The notes: a model not told the origin generated them from the letters alone. Numbered from the stretch's first letter, positions 14,852-24,076 are shown. The stretch is DNA of 44,194 nt from Paludibacter sp. (GCA_030653695.1 JAURYY010000241.1:1-44194), one strand, 5' to 3'. Translations and numbers: made by a program.

Positions 14852-16120
14852 TCAGTTTTCTGAATTATCAATTAAAGTAGAACCCAACTCTGGTTTTGCT
14901 CCTAACTTACCAATTTTATAGGCATTAAACAACGACAGTTTCTTATGTAATTTAAAATCTGAAGCTGAAAACAGTTGACTTTCTGCAGTTTCATGTGATT
15001 TCTCAACCAACTTTACCATATCACGACGAATAAAGTCTTCGTCTAATAATTGCTGATTGTGAATTGAAATAATCAATTGTGAATGTTTACTGTTGCGAAC
15101 AAACCGTAGTAACTCGTTTATCATCAAATCATAATGCAAACTATCCTCAAATTCATCTATTAAATAAATACAATCCGAATATATTAAATCATACATCTTT
15201 CGGCTCAGACGGAAGTATTCAACTGTTCCCAATGATTCGTCTTCTAATTTCAATAAAAAATCACCACGATGGGTAGAATGTGTAAATTGAATTTTCTTTA
15301 CTAATCTCTTGTAAAGGTTGCTTAATTTTTCTTCGGATAAAATATTAGAGTTTACAATTCGTTCATTCAATTCTAATGGATTATCTTCAAGTTCTTCAAT
15401 TATTTCAAAATCAGTGATATTAAAATCTGAACTTTTAAGTGCATCTGCAATAAATTCTTTCAACCTGATGTCTTCCTGTGCTTCTAATGCAATATTAATC
15501 GATTTGCCATGTTCACCAGTTTTATGCATTTTTTGTTCTATCCATTGAAATAACTTTTCAAAAACTGTATTCTCATCTTCAATAATTACTTTCGAAAACG
15601 TTGACAATACAGTATGATTCATCAATGTGTTGGATATTATTGTTTTAACCGAACTTTTTGACAAACCTACCGTAGTTCCAAATATAATCTTTTTATCTTC
15701 AGTCCGTTCATAAATCGTTGCCCTTCTCAATCCATTAACATATTCAAGTTTCTCTGATATAATTGAAGTCTCGTTATACTTTACTTCATAAATATATTTT
15801 ACATCACGTATATAAAATATAATACCAAAAACAGTAGGTTCACCTTTTCTTAATGCAAAAGGTTTATATTGGGTTACTGATTTACTTTTGATGTCCCTTG
15901 GTGTAATCAGTAAATGCCACAAGGTTTCAATTGCAAATAGTAAATTAGATTTACCAGAAGCATTAGCTCCATACAAAATAGCAGTCTTTAGTAGTCGTAC
16001 TCCGGGCTTTACTTCTACGGTTAGTTCATCGAGGTATGTTTTATCGCTGGTTGCCTCAAAGGATACATATTGCCGATCTCCAAACGACATGAAGTTTTCG
16101 ACGTAAAATTCCTGAATCAT
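14852..16120 (-). CDS. rloA: RloA/AbiLi-like AAA15 (ABC/OLD-type) ATPase
   Basis: 422-aa ATPase. FYVENFMSFGDRQ at the N-terminus is the usual start of AAA15/OLD-like ABC ATPases. Walker A is GANASGKS (51-58), a signature-like DESLGTVEYFRL follows at about 294-305, Walker B is CIYLIDEFEDSLH (317-329) and the H-loop is ISIHNQQ (351-357). The central part (about 140-280) is a helical insertion. The family forms a sensor or scaffold with a RloB/TOPRIM partner, encoded next. PARIS (AriA/AriB) is an analogous pair that responds to phage anti-restriction proteins, and that makes the neighbouring restriction-like genes notable. It has a separate promoter-like box upstream (16152-16159). Confidence 0.88.
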   Translation of the reverse strand: MIQEFYVENFMSFGDRQYVSFEATSDKTYLDELTVEVKPGVRLLKTAILYGANASGKSNLLFAIETLWHLLITPRDIKSKSVTQYKPFALRKGEPTVFGIIFYIRDVKYIYEVKYNETSIISEKLEYVNGLRRATIYERTEDKKIIFGTTVGLSKSSVKTIISNTLMNHTVLSTFSKVIIEDENTVFEKLFQWIEQKMHKTGEHGKSINIALEAQEDIRLKEFIADALKSSDFNITDFEIIEELEDNPLELNERIVNSNILSEEKLSNLYKRLVKKIQFTHSTHRGDFLLKLEDESLGTVEYFRLSRKMYDLIYSDCIYLIDEFEDSLHYDLMINELLRFVRNSKHSQLIISIHNQQLLDEDFIRRDMVKLVEKSHETAESQLFSASDFKLHKKLSLFNAYKIGKLGAKPELGSTLIDNSEN

Positions 16121-16151
16121 ATTTTTATCTGTTTATTTGGGAAATTATTTC

Positions 16152-16168
16152 CAAAAATAACGCATAAA
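16152..16168 (-). promoter_or_regulatory. -7 box plus 14-bp motif upstream of rloA
   Basis: On the minus strand TATTTTTG (16152-16159) matches TAnnTTTG. It overlaps the 14-bp motif at 16155-16168, identical to 13089-13102. A TTTTG lies 23 bp upstream, at the limit of normal spacing. This suggests that the rloA-rloB-dprA-like-211aa group can be transcribed apart from the methyltransferase. Confidence 0.5.
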
Positions 16169-16256
16169 ATTCAAATATAGTTCAAAATAAGCGTTGTTTT
16201 AATGTATATTAACCTATACTCGTGCTGACTTTCACATTTTAGTCATATTGGCGACT

Positions 16257-19200
16257 TTACTCCCCTTCACCCTCCAACTCTTTACCCATACGGTACTTAA
16301 TATCGTAGTTGATAATAAAATCCAACTCCTCATCTGTAAAACCATAATGCTGCGCTAAGACTTTGTCGATTTCGTCGATAATGGGTTTGGATTTTTGTGG
16401 AAAGAACTGCATAAATTCAACATCACCAGTTTGGTATTTCGCTTTCTGCATTATTGAATTTTTCTCCATATCTGCCATTAAATCACCACATAATGATATA
16501 AGCCTGTTTTTTAAGGTGGAATCTATGAATTCTACATCAATTGGAAAGTCTTTTAAGTCGCTTGGATTATTAGTTCTTGCATCTGAATGCATTATATAAT
16601 ACCAGTAATATAGTGAACTATTAAGAACAGATATTGCAAGTTTTAGCGTATCATTATCACAGAGATATAAATAGCTTTCACGAGAGGATATTGATTTTAA
16701 ACCGTTTAAATAAAAGGTCGGTTGGAAATCGGTCATGATTTTCCAATACCGACCACCACTATTTCTATAATATAATACATTTAAACTCCTTGAACGAGTT
16801 GTATAAACTCCAATATTTTTTTGTACTTTTCTACATTTTGAAATAACAGACGATTCATTATTACAACTAATTTTGGGTACGATTCCATTTAATATTGTGT
16901 TTTTGGCATCGGAATATGATATATTGTCAAATAAAAAGTTTCTTGAAGTAGAATTCCATTTATAATAATAGGTTGAATTAATTCTATTTACATTTGTCTT
17001 AGATTGCTTTTGTAAAATAGAAATAGCTAAATTTCTTTCAGCTCCTTCAAACAATTTACTCGGTCTTTCGGCATAAAAGCTAATATAAATTTCAGAACAG
17101 TTTTCAAATTCAACTTTCTGAAAGGAAGCCATTCTATCTGTGCAATATGCACTTAATGGTATAATCATACCATTATATGACTTTTCTTTCTGAATCCTTA
17201 ATGATCTTTCAATTACAAATGAATAAAGATTACTCGAAGACAAACATTCATAATTTTTTAAAACATATTTCTTCTTTACGGTTGAGTATTCTACATACGG
17301 CGGATTCCCAATAATCACATCAAAGCCACCATTTCCTTTTATTATTTGGTAGAATTCAGCTAACCAATGAAAGGGTTGGTGAGAAGTGAGCCAATCTTCA
17401 TATTTCAAAGCACTTTGAGTGCTATATAATCTTCGATTTAATGTATTGTTTAGGTCTTTTAAGCGGGCTTGTAAGTCTGTTTTTGCCTGTTTAAAAATGG
17501 CCATATCGCTATGCTGATTGAGTTGAATTTCTTTAAAGCGTTGGTAAGTGAGTGCCACTTTATCCATGCCATCTTCTACCTTTTCTTTAAATTCGAGGTT
17601 TGCGAACATATCACCATAAGTCAGGTCGTGGTCGAGCTCCGCTTCGGTGGCATAACCCACCAGCGTATTTCCACAACGTATATTAAAATCAATATCGGGC
17701 AATGGGTCAAGCCCTAAGTTATCGGCACGTCGGTTTACATCCACCACCGCCACCATTTTCAAGAACAAGCGCAATTTGGCTATTTCAGTAGCTTCAGGCA
17801 TAATATCTACACCATAAAGGTTGCGTAGGATAATGCTTTTGTATATAAAATACTGAATGTTACTGCGGTATTTATTACTTATTTCGCCCAGTTCGTCTTT
17901 AAATAAGTTGGAGTTTTCACGGTTAAAATCCTCCATACGGGCAATACAGATTTCGTAGAGTGGTTCCAGGATATTCATTGCCGCAAATAGAAAAGCACCT
18001 GAACCGCACGTTGGATCAAGAATGGTAATTTTTAATAAGGCACGATAAAAATGGAGTACGAACAAATGGTCGGTAGTTCGTTCTAATAAGTCCTGTACGA
18101 AAGTGCGAATATCTAAGTTGTAGGTAATAAAATCATTGATTTGAGTAATTTCACCGTTGGCAATTTTGTTTATCAACTCATTACATCGCTGGCGACGTTC
18201 CACTGTTTCGCGCCAAATTTCGGTAGGTAATGCCATTGTTTCGTGCGTTGGTTCATTCCACCGGGCGCGTCGGTTTAATAAATTGGGCTGAGTTGTGTCA
18301 ATACCATTTTCAATATAATCGGGCAATGGCAGGTCCATACCTTTTTTTACTGCATTGTAAATATAGCGGTGGTCGCTGTTTTTTACCGTTTGCCAAACGT
18401 AACCTTCGGGCTTAAAATGCTTTTTCGAAGGCGATTTGGCTACTTCGTCCATCAAGTAAGGTATAATGCTGTTTTTACCGATATATTCGGTTATATCTTC
18501 TTTGGTGTAATATGCACCCATTTGAGCTCGGTCGTTGATATATTGTTCAAAAATATAACCCAACACATCGGGATTTATATCTTTGCCGGTAGCAGTAATG
18601 CGTGTGTCTAAGTGCCATCGCCATTTATCAAAAAAGTCGAATAGGGTTTCGAACGCTTTATCATCAATGTCAATAGCTGCGTATTGTTTTTCAAGCTGGT
18701 GTTCGTCAAACATACCGCCATTCAGATACGGAATGCGTCCGTACATTTTTTCAAAATCAAGGTCGTGTGTAGGATTATTCAACCCTCCCCGAAACAATAC
18801 AGTCAGGAATCCTTTGTAGAATGATGAGAAAAACTGATTTTCACCTTGTTGTTGCTGTGTCCAATTCAGTTTATTACGCAAATAATGTTCGTCGAAATTC
18901 AAAAAACCTTTCTTTTGAATAAAATAACAGAACATCAACCGATTTAGCATTACCGAAGCATACCATTGTTTATCACCCTCTACATCGATACCCTGAATAA
19001 AACTGACAAATGATTTGTGTTGTGTTTTGAAACCTGCATAAAAGTCTTTTGTTATTTTACCAGCGTTTACTTCAAATGCTTTGTGAATTCGGGTAGTAAC
19101 ATCCACGATAGTAACATCTTCGTCTATGTCAAAGCTAATATCGTGTAACTTTCCAAAAAGAAAATCGGCTTGAGCCGAAGTTGGATATTCAATAGTAACC

Positions 19201-19526
19201 AAATCGCGTTTCTCAACTGTTTTTACAGGAGTAATCCACAAATGGTGTTCGCAGTTTGTTTTTTTGAAAATAAGAATATAATCGTTGGAATATCGCCGTA
19301 ACTTGATGTCAATTTTCCTACACAGTGCATTTTGGGGTATAGAATCAACCATGCACTCGTAAATAATAAAACCACGTTTTTGAGCTACTGCCTGAAATTC
19401 AAATTCTATATCGTCAATGCTAATAGAGGTATCGAGCTGATGTCCTGCCCTATCCCAACCTAATTCATTGAAAAATTCGATAAACTGTGTAGCACTTAGA
19501 TATAGGTTAAATTGAGTACGATTCAT
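16257..19526 (-). CDS. Eco57I-type N6-adenine DNA methyltransferase
   Basis: Large (about 1,089 aa) DNA methyltransferase of the Eco57I/type IIG-like class. Numbered from the upstream TTG at 19547, an N-terminal region of about 320 aa precedes LGYIFEQYINDRAQMGAYYT (329-348). SAM motif I DPTCGSGAFL is at 511-520 and the catalytic motif IV NPPY at 748-751. A TaqI/Eco57I-like target-recognition region follows (LYSFVIERSLRIQ onward, with LNGLKSISS and LNSSLYYWYY). No PD-(D/E)xK nuclease motif is recognisable in it, so cleavage must come from another subunit, most likely the PLD-helicase encoded upstream. I choose the ATG at 19526 over the TTG at 19547. It probably marks self DNA and may supply specificity to the complex. 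Confidence 0.9.
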   Translation of the reverse strand: MNRTQFNLYLSATQFIEFFNELGWDRAGHQLDTSISIDDIEFEFQAVAQKRGFIIYECMVDSIPQNALCRKIDIKLRRYSNDYILIFKKTNCEHHLWITPVKTVEKRDLVTIEYPTSAQADFLFGKLHDISFDIDEDVTIVDVTTRIHKAFEVNAGKITKDFYAGFKTQHKSFVSFIQGIDVEGDKQWYASVMLNRLMFCYFIQKKGFLNFDEHYLRNKLNWTQQQQGENQFFSSFYKGFLTVLFRGGLNNPTHDLDFEKMYGRIPYLNGGMFDEHQLEKQYAAIDIDDKAFETLFDFFDKWRWHLDTRITATGKDINPDVLGYIFEQYINDRAQMGAYYTKEDITEYIGKNSIIPYLMDEVAKSPSKKHFKPEGYVWQTVKNSDHRYIYNAVKKGMDLPLPDYIENGIDTTQPNLLNRRARWNEPTHETMALPTEIWRETVERRQRCNELINKIANGEITQINDFITYNLDIRTFVQDLLERTTDHLFVLHFYRALLKITILDPTCGSGAFLFAAMNILEPLYEICIARMEDFNRENSNLFKDELGEISNKYRSNIQYFIYKSIILRNLYGVDIMPEATEIAKLRLFLKMVAVVDVNRRADNLGLDPLPDIDFNIRCGNTLVGYATEAELDHDLTYGDMFANLEFKEKVEDGMDKVALTYQRFKEIQLNQHSDMAIFKQAKTDLQARLKDLNNTLNRRLYSTQSALKYEDWLTSHQPFHWLAEFYQIIKGNGGFDVIIGNPPYVEYSTVKKKYVLKNYECLSSSNLYSFVIERSLRIQKEKSYNGMIIPLSAYCTDRMASFQKVEFENCSEIYISFYAERPSKLFEGAERNLAISILQKQSKTNVNRINSTYYYKWNSTSRNFLFDNISYSDAKNTILNGIVPKISCNNESSVISKCRKVQKNIGVYTTRSRSLNVLYYRNSGGRYWKIMTDFQPTFYLNGLKSISSRESYLYLCDNDTLKLAISVLNSSLYYWYYIMHSDARTNNPSDLKDFPIDVEFIDSTLKNRLISLCGDLMADMEKNSIMQKAKYQTGDVEFMQFFPQKSKPIIDEIDKVLAQHYGFTDEELDFIINYDIKYRMGKELEGEGE

Positions 19527-19615
19527 ATTTTTAGATTTTAGATTCAAGAGCCAAGATTCAAGACATTTTCAAATTCTTGGTTGCACCAAGCGGCAAAGCC
19601 GAGCGGGCATGTTGG

Positions 19616-20036
19616 TTAATATTTAATTGACTATCAGCTTTTGCACCCAATCTGATTTATTGATAGACCTTGTTGAGTTTTTTTAGAATAATATCTCTCA
19701 GAAATTGTTTGCAAAATAGAATATATAGTTGAAATTAACTAAATCAATAAGGTTTAGATTCATCGCATAACATCATTCTACTAAGGTTAAAAAAATAATC
19801 ACTACATTTTAAATTTGGATAAACTCCACACATTCAGCGATTATATTTGAATTTAAAACCTTATTTTCAATTTTGCAACCTTAGTAGAAAAAAAATAAAT
19901 AATAAAATCTAACCTTATTACCTTATTTTATTTTTTGATAAATTATTGATTTAAATTTACTATTTGCACAAACATAATTGGTTATTTCGCAATAATTCTA
20001 CCTTTGGGTGCAAAAGCTGATAGTCATTTAATATTT
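19616..20036. mobile_element. 403-bp non-autonomous (MITE-like) element with target duplication
   Basis: Perfect 23-bp inverted repeats at 19628-19650 and 20004-20026 (starting TGACTATCAGCTTTTGCACC) bound a non-coding AT-rich core. Outside them is an identical 9-bp direct repeat TTAATATTT (19616-19624 and 20028-20036), the expected target-site duplication. Nested inside is a second 13-bp perfect inverted repeat, TTCTACTAAGGTT (19776-19788) and its complement (19877-19889). It has no open frame of note. It starts 4 bp after the helicase stop codon and separates helicase from methyltransferase, so it may add a terminator or promoter to the operon. It explains the 500-bp gap before the methyltransferase gene. 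Confidence 0.85.
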
Positions 20037-20040
20037 TCAA

Positions 20041-23000
20041 TTAGTCTTCGTTTTTTAATCCCATTGAACAAATAATTTGCGGGTCTTTGTGCTTTGTATC
20101 ATCTTCATTAATAATGCATAGTTCATCATTTTTGCGAAGTTCAACCACTAACTCGGCTAATTCCATAACCGGAGCACCACGTTTAAGTTGTTGACCTAAA
20201 ATATACTTTGCATTTTCGAACAAAGGGTAGTTGTAAATGTCATCTACTGCTAACTTCAAATCGTCTGTTACAAACAAGGTGTTAAGATTGCTTTTACAAT
20301 AACCATCGAGTAGTGTAAACAAACGGTACTTAGTACTAAACCTACTCCCCAAAATACCACTTGTTTTTACATCTTGTTGTTGCATTAAGAGTATCGATTT
20401 CTCAACTAAGTCGTGGTGAGTTTCTAAAGGCTGTAAAGCTGATTCATCAATAGGGCAAGACAATGTATTTAAAATAATATGTTGAGATTGAGTAACAACT
20501 TCCTTTTTTGCATTCATCCAAGTCAACATATCGTTACCTTCCGGGGTTTTTGCATAGGTTATTACCCCTTCTTTCAAAGAGCTATCATTATTTTTCTTTG
20601 TCGAATAAACCACATTGCTCAAACTTGGTATAATAACTTTAAGCATTGGATTGGCTTCGGTGGCTGTTTTCCAAATCTGGAATGCTTGTGAAGCCAAATC
20701 AACTTCACCTTCATCCTCTTCGTCAATTGTTCCGGCTTTCTCATTGTACATATCCACCAAATTCTGCTCATTGCCTTCAAAGAAGATTTCATCGCCACCT
20801 ACAATATTGGCACTCTCGTTGATACGGTCATTCAATCTACGACGAAGATTGATTATCCGTTCAATACCTTCTGCCGGAAAAAAAGAATAACAATAAATTT
20901 GTTCGGCTTCCTGCCCGATGCGGTCAACACGTCCGGCACGCTGAATTAATCGGATGATTGCCCAAGGAAGGTCAAAATTTATAATGATATGTGCATCTTG
21001 CAAATTTTGTCCTTCGCTCAGAACATCGGTGGCTATCATAACCCTTGTTTGATGTTCGATTGGAATTTCAGTATTTGCCTGATTACTTACAGGTGAAAAT
21101 TTTTCAACAGCATGTGTTGGATTGTCGCTATCGCCAGTAACACATGCAATATGTGTTATTCCCCGCTTTTTTAATTGACTGAAAACATAATAAGCTGAGT
21201 CGGAAAATTGTGTGAATACAATCATCTTTTCATCTTTATGCGTTTTAGTAATCATTTCGGCTAAGGCATTCAGTTTCTGGTCGGTTTTAGGATTCCATGC
21301 TCCACAAAGCTCAATCATTTGAATTAGCGTGTCGCAATCTTTTTTCAATGCCAGTTTCAATGACCGTTTGAAGTAACGGCTATCAATCCAACTGATACGA
21401 CTTGTATTACTGCTAATAGTTTGATAATACTCTTTGGCTTTCTGAATATATGAATCAAATTCAGTTGAAAAGTTTATATGTTCATTTGTGGTTTGTTCAG
21501 AACCATTACCTTTTACACCTTCAAATAAAGTCCCCTCTAAATCGTCATCATCACTATATCCATCAGGTAAATTTCCTTCGTCGCCAATTGGCAATGGCAA
21601 CTTATTTTCTATGGCATAGATATAAAGTGAATTCCGTAATATATGCCGATAAAGCGAAATGAGAAATGATACACCACTACTGTCTAAGCGTTTATAGAAG
21701 TTAGTTCTACAAAAACCCATCATGCGTTCACCAGCACGTGATAAATTTTCTAACACCTGATTTTCAGTATCGTTTGCATTCTTGATCTTTTCAGGATCTA
21801 TATGCTTACTCAATCCATAACGAGGGAGTTTTAATCCGCTCATTAAATCAACCATCTCTTGTGAGTAAAGGCGATTGAATTGATCGTTATCTTCTGTTGG
21901 GAATTTAATGGCTCGTGGTAAACGTTCAGGAAAATAGGATCGTTTACCGTTGCTGAATTGAAGATATTTACGCCCATTACTTTCGTCTAATGGAGCATAG
22001 TTCTCTTTAATAAAAGTACGTGTACGACGTACTAAAAAAAGCCGCATTAATTCCCTCCAGTCGTCTGAATCTGAACTTCTTTCGAATGCTTTAATACTGC
22101 GGATATAATCTTCTGCATGTCTTTTAGAAAATTCACGTGTGCCACCTAATGTGCGAATATATCCTTCGGGCTGAATACCCAAGTCGGCATCTTCTCGGAT
22201 AAAGAGTTTTAGTTGGTTACTTAAATCGCTAAAATCTTTATTGTAAGGGGTAGCTGTCAATAATAACACCTTACTACTTTGGAATTCAATCAGTTCTCGT
22301 ATGTTTCTGTATCGTTGTCCTTCACTATTTCTAAGATTATGACTTTCATCAATAATAACCAACCGATAATACTTCATGTTTTTATAATCCAATCGTTTAG
22401 AAATGGAAACAACATCAGCTTTTAAATCGTATTTGATTACATGTTTTTTCCACATTTCCTGAAGATTAGCCGGACAAAGAATGAGTGTGCTACATGCATT
22501 CCTCATTTCATACACTTTTGCAACTGCGCAAGCTGTAATTGTTTTTCCTAATCCGACCACATCACCAATCATAGCACCACCTCTACGCTCAAGGTGCCGG
22601 GCTGCTAATTTTACGGCTGTTGATTGAAATTCAAATAATTCATTCTGAAACTCGGTAGGTAAATTATATTCACTGATACCATTTCTTGCCTCTTGACTAA
22701 GGTGGTAGGCAGTTTTCAAATAAATATAATAAGGTGGAGTTACGATTTCACTTGCCCAACTTTCATCAATAATTTCAATTAATTCTTTGCTTATATCAAT
22801 TGAAAGTCTGTCTTCCCAACGGTCGTTAAACCAATTCGCTAATTTTTCGGCACTATCACTATCTCCAAATTCTGCATTCAATTCACCTTGTCCGGTAAGC
22901 CCACTGTATGTAAGATTACTGCTGCCCATAATGGCTTGAATCTTATTGAAGTGATCGTCTGGTCTGTGAGCCAGATATAATTTTGCATGAAGTGGTTCTT

Positions 23001-23430
23001 TCAGATAAAGTTTTACGACTACACGCTCTTCTTTTAATTGAGCTGAAAGTCTGCGTAATGTCCATTCATCTTTTGAAGAAGGGATTCCTACTGTTAGCTG
23101 TTTGCGAAACTCTGCTGCGATTTGTCGCTTGCACCGTTTCACATCTTCACTGTCAGTCAGATTATTATCAAGTTTTGAATATAAACTTCGTATAATGTCC
23201 TCTGGAGGGCGGTGCATTCCAACTAAAAGTCGACAAATTCTAAAAATTCTTTCATCTTGCTCATAAATATATTCACCTTCAATTTTATCTACTTCATTTA
23301 AAACAAGATTCCATCCCCTCAAATTAAAATATCCCACACAAAAATCAAGGTGTTTTACACCGTGATTTGAAATTATATCGTGAAGACCTTTTGTGAATTT
23401 TAAATCAATATTGTCGTATATTCTGGCCAT
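20041..23430 (-). CDS. PLD-nuclease / SNF2-helicase fusion
   Basis: 1,129-aa protein. Residues 1-230 form a phospholipase-D-like domain: HAKLYLAHR (148-156) supplies the H-x-K part and GSSNLTYSGL (169-178) the following GSxN, as in PLD nucleases, with GELNAEF after it. Then comes an SF2/SNF2 motor: GDVVGLGKTITA (289-300, Walker A), DESHNLRN (361-368), LLTATPYN (390-397), TDVLSEGQNLQ (801-811) and QRAGRVDRIGQ (830-840). A long insertion of about 240 residues separates the two helicase lobes. The last 250 residues have no recognised motif. It is the likely translocating nuclease of a restriction-like system with the downstream methyltransferase. It starts 29 bp after the HhH-GPD-like gene. Confidence 0.9.
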   Translation of the reverse strand: MARIYDNIDLKFTKGLHDIISNHGVKHLDFCVGYFNLRGWNLVLNEVDKIEGEYIYEQDERIFRICRLLVGMHRPPEDIIRSLYSKLDNNLTDSEDVKRCKRQIAAEFRKQLTVGIPSSKDEWTLRRLSAQLKEERVVVKLYLKEPLHAKLYLAHRPDDHFNKIQAIMGSSNLTYSGLTGQGELNAEFGDSDSAEKLANWFNDRWEDRLSIDISKELIEIIDESWASEIVTPPYYIYLKTAYHLSQEARNGISEYNLPTEFQNELFEFQSTAVKLAARHLERRGGAMIGDVVGLGKTITACAVAKVYEMRNACSTLILCPANLQEMWKKHVIKYDLKADVVSISKRLDYKNMKYYRLVIIDESHNLRNSEGQRYRNIRELIEFQSSKVLLLTATPYNKDFSDLSNQLKLFIREDADLGIQPEGYIRTLGGTREFSKRHAEDYIRSIKAFERSSDSDDWRELMRLFLVRRTRTFIKENYAPLDESNGRKYLQFSNGKRSYFPERLPRAIKFPTEDNDQFNRLYSQEMVDLMSGLKLPRYGLSKHIDPEKIKNANDTENQVLENLSRAGERMMGFCRTNFYKRLDSSGVSFLISLYRHILRNSLYIYAIENKLPLPIGDEGNLPDGYSDDDDLEGTLFEGVKGNGSEQTTNEHINFSTEFDSYIQKAKEYYQTISSNTSRISWIDSRYFKRSLKLALKKDCDTLIQMIELCGAWNPKTDQKLNALAEMITKTHKDEKMIVFTQFSDSAYYVFSQLKKRGITHIACVTGDSDNPTHAVEKFSPVSNQANTEIPIEHQTRVMIATDVLSEGQNLQDAHIIINFDLPWAIIRLIQRAGRVDRIGQEAEQIYCYSFFPAEGIERIINLRRRLNDRINESANIVGGDEIFFEGNEQNLVDMYNEKAGTIDEEDEGEVDLASQAFQIWKTATEANPMLKVIIPSLSNVVYSTKKNNDSSLKEGVITYAKTPEGNDMLTWMNAKKEVVTQSQHIILNTLSCPIDESALQPLETHHDLVEKSILLMQQQDVKTSGILGSRFSTKYRLFTLLDGYCKSNLNTLFVTDDLKLAVDDIYNYPLFENAKYILGQQLKRGAPVMELAELVVELRKNDELCIINEDDTKHKDPQIICSMGLKNED

Positions 23431-23459
23431 AAAAATTGTTAGGAATAAAGAGTAATTTA

Positions 23460-24005
23460 TTAATAACCGTTTAGTTTTATGTCTTTGTTGAATTTCTTAT
23501 CCATTGCAAAAAATACTCTGTCTGCATTTTCAAATTCAACATTATATAGCTGGCAAGCCTCTTTCATTTTATCTAAATAGTCAGTATAAAGACAAATTTG
23601 CATATTAATGTCTTTTAAATCGTATTTTAGTTCCTTGCCAAATAAGAATCTATATACTCGCTGATCAATAATTTGATAAACTTTTGGATTTTTAAAACGA
23701 AGGATAGTTGAGACCATTGCTAAACGAATCCCCTTTTGAGAGTAATGAAGCAAGTGTAAAAATATCTCACCAAGTAATGCAATATCAATTTCTGTGTCTT
23801 TTTTGCTGATTCTATTAATTAATTTCATAGTTTCAACATCGATAGGAGCATATCTATTTACTTTCCATAGAACAATTTGATTGATAATTTCTTGATTAAA
23901 ATCTGTGTCAATTAAGTCTAATGCTTCAGTTTGTTCCGGTTGATATTTGTAATCATAAGAATTACAGTCAATGTCAGTAAGTGAAAATTCAAAGATTGTT
24001 TGCAT
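23460..24005 (-). CDS. HhH-GPD-like small protein heading the defence operon
   Basis: 181-aa protein with a segment resembling the helix-hairpin-helix of DNA glycosylases. KGIRLAMVSTILRFKNPKVY (91-110) stands in the place of the G-V-G-x-x-x-A-x-x-I-L-x-F hairpin. IIDQRVYRF (112-120) places an Asp (D114) where glycosylases keep the catalytic Asp of the V-D-T-H-V motif. The lysine used by bifunctional glycosylases and the Cys4 iron-sulfur loop are absent. LWKVNRYAP (46-54) is a further conserved-looking segment. It may recognise DNA structure or a modified base. It is the first gene after the operon promoter. Family assignment is by eye and moderately uncertain. Confidence 0.65.
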   Translation of the reverse strand: MQTIFEFSLTDIDCNSYDYKYQPEQTEALDLIDTDFNQEIINQIVLWKVNRYAPIDVETMKLINRISKKDTEIDIALLGEIFLHLLHYSQKGIRLAMVSTILRFKNPKVYQIIDQRVYRFLFGKELKYDLKDINMQICLYTDYLDKMKEACQLYNVEFENADRVFFAMDKKFNKDIKLNGY

Positions 24006-24045
24006 AGAAATATAATCTTAAATATGAATTGTTAATTTTCTCACA

Positions 24046-24076
24046 CAAAAATAGTCATTTACTTTAACTTTGCAAT
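24046..24076 (-). promoter_or_regulatory. promoter of the defence operon
   Basis: On the minus strand ATTG (24073-24076), a 19-bp spacer and TATTTTTG (24046-24053) match the Bacteroidota -33/-7 pattern. The transcript would have a leader of about 35 nt before the HhH-GPD-like ATG at 24005. The rest of 24077-24208 is AT-rich with no recognised feature. Confidence 0.68.

Noticed and set aside
19625-20027. Deleted derivative of the IS1 copy at 43410
   Set aside because: The terminal sequences differ (TGACTATCAG against GGTGGTGTTT).
13116-24005. DISARM, BREX or classical type I restriction system
   Set aside because: SNF2 helicase and methyltransferase are present, but DrmA/DrmB (DUF1998), PglZ/BrxL and HsdS/HsdR proteins are all missing.
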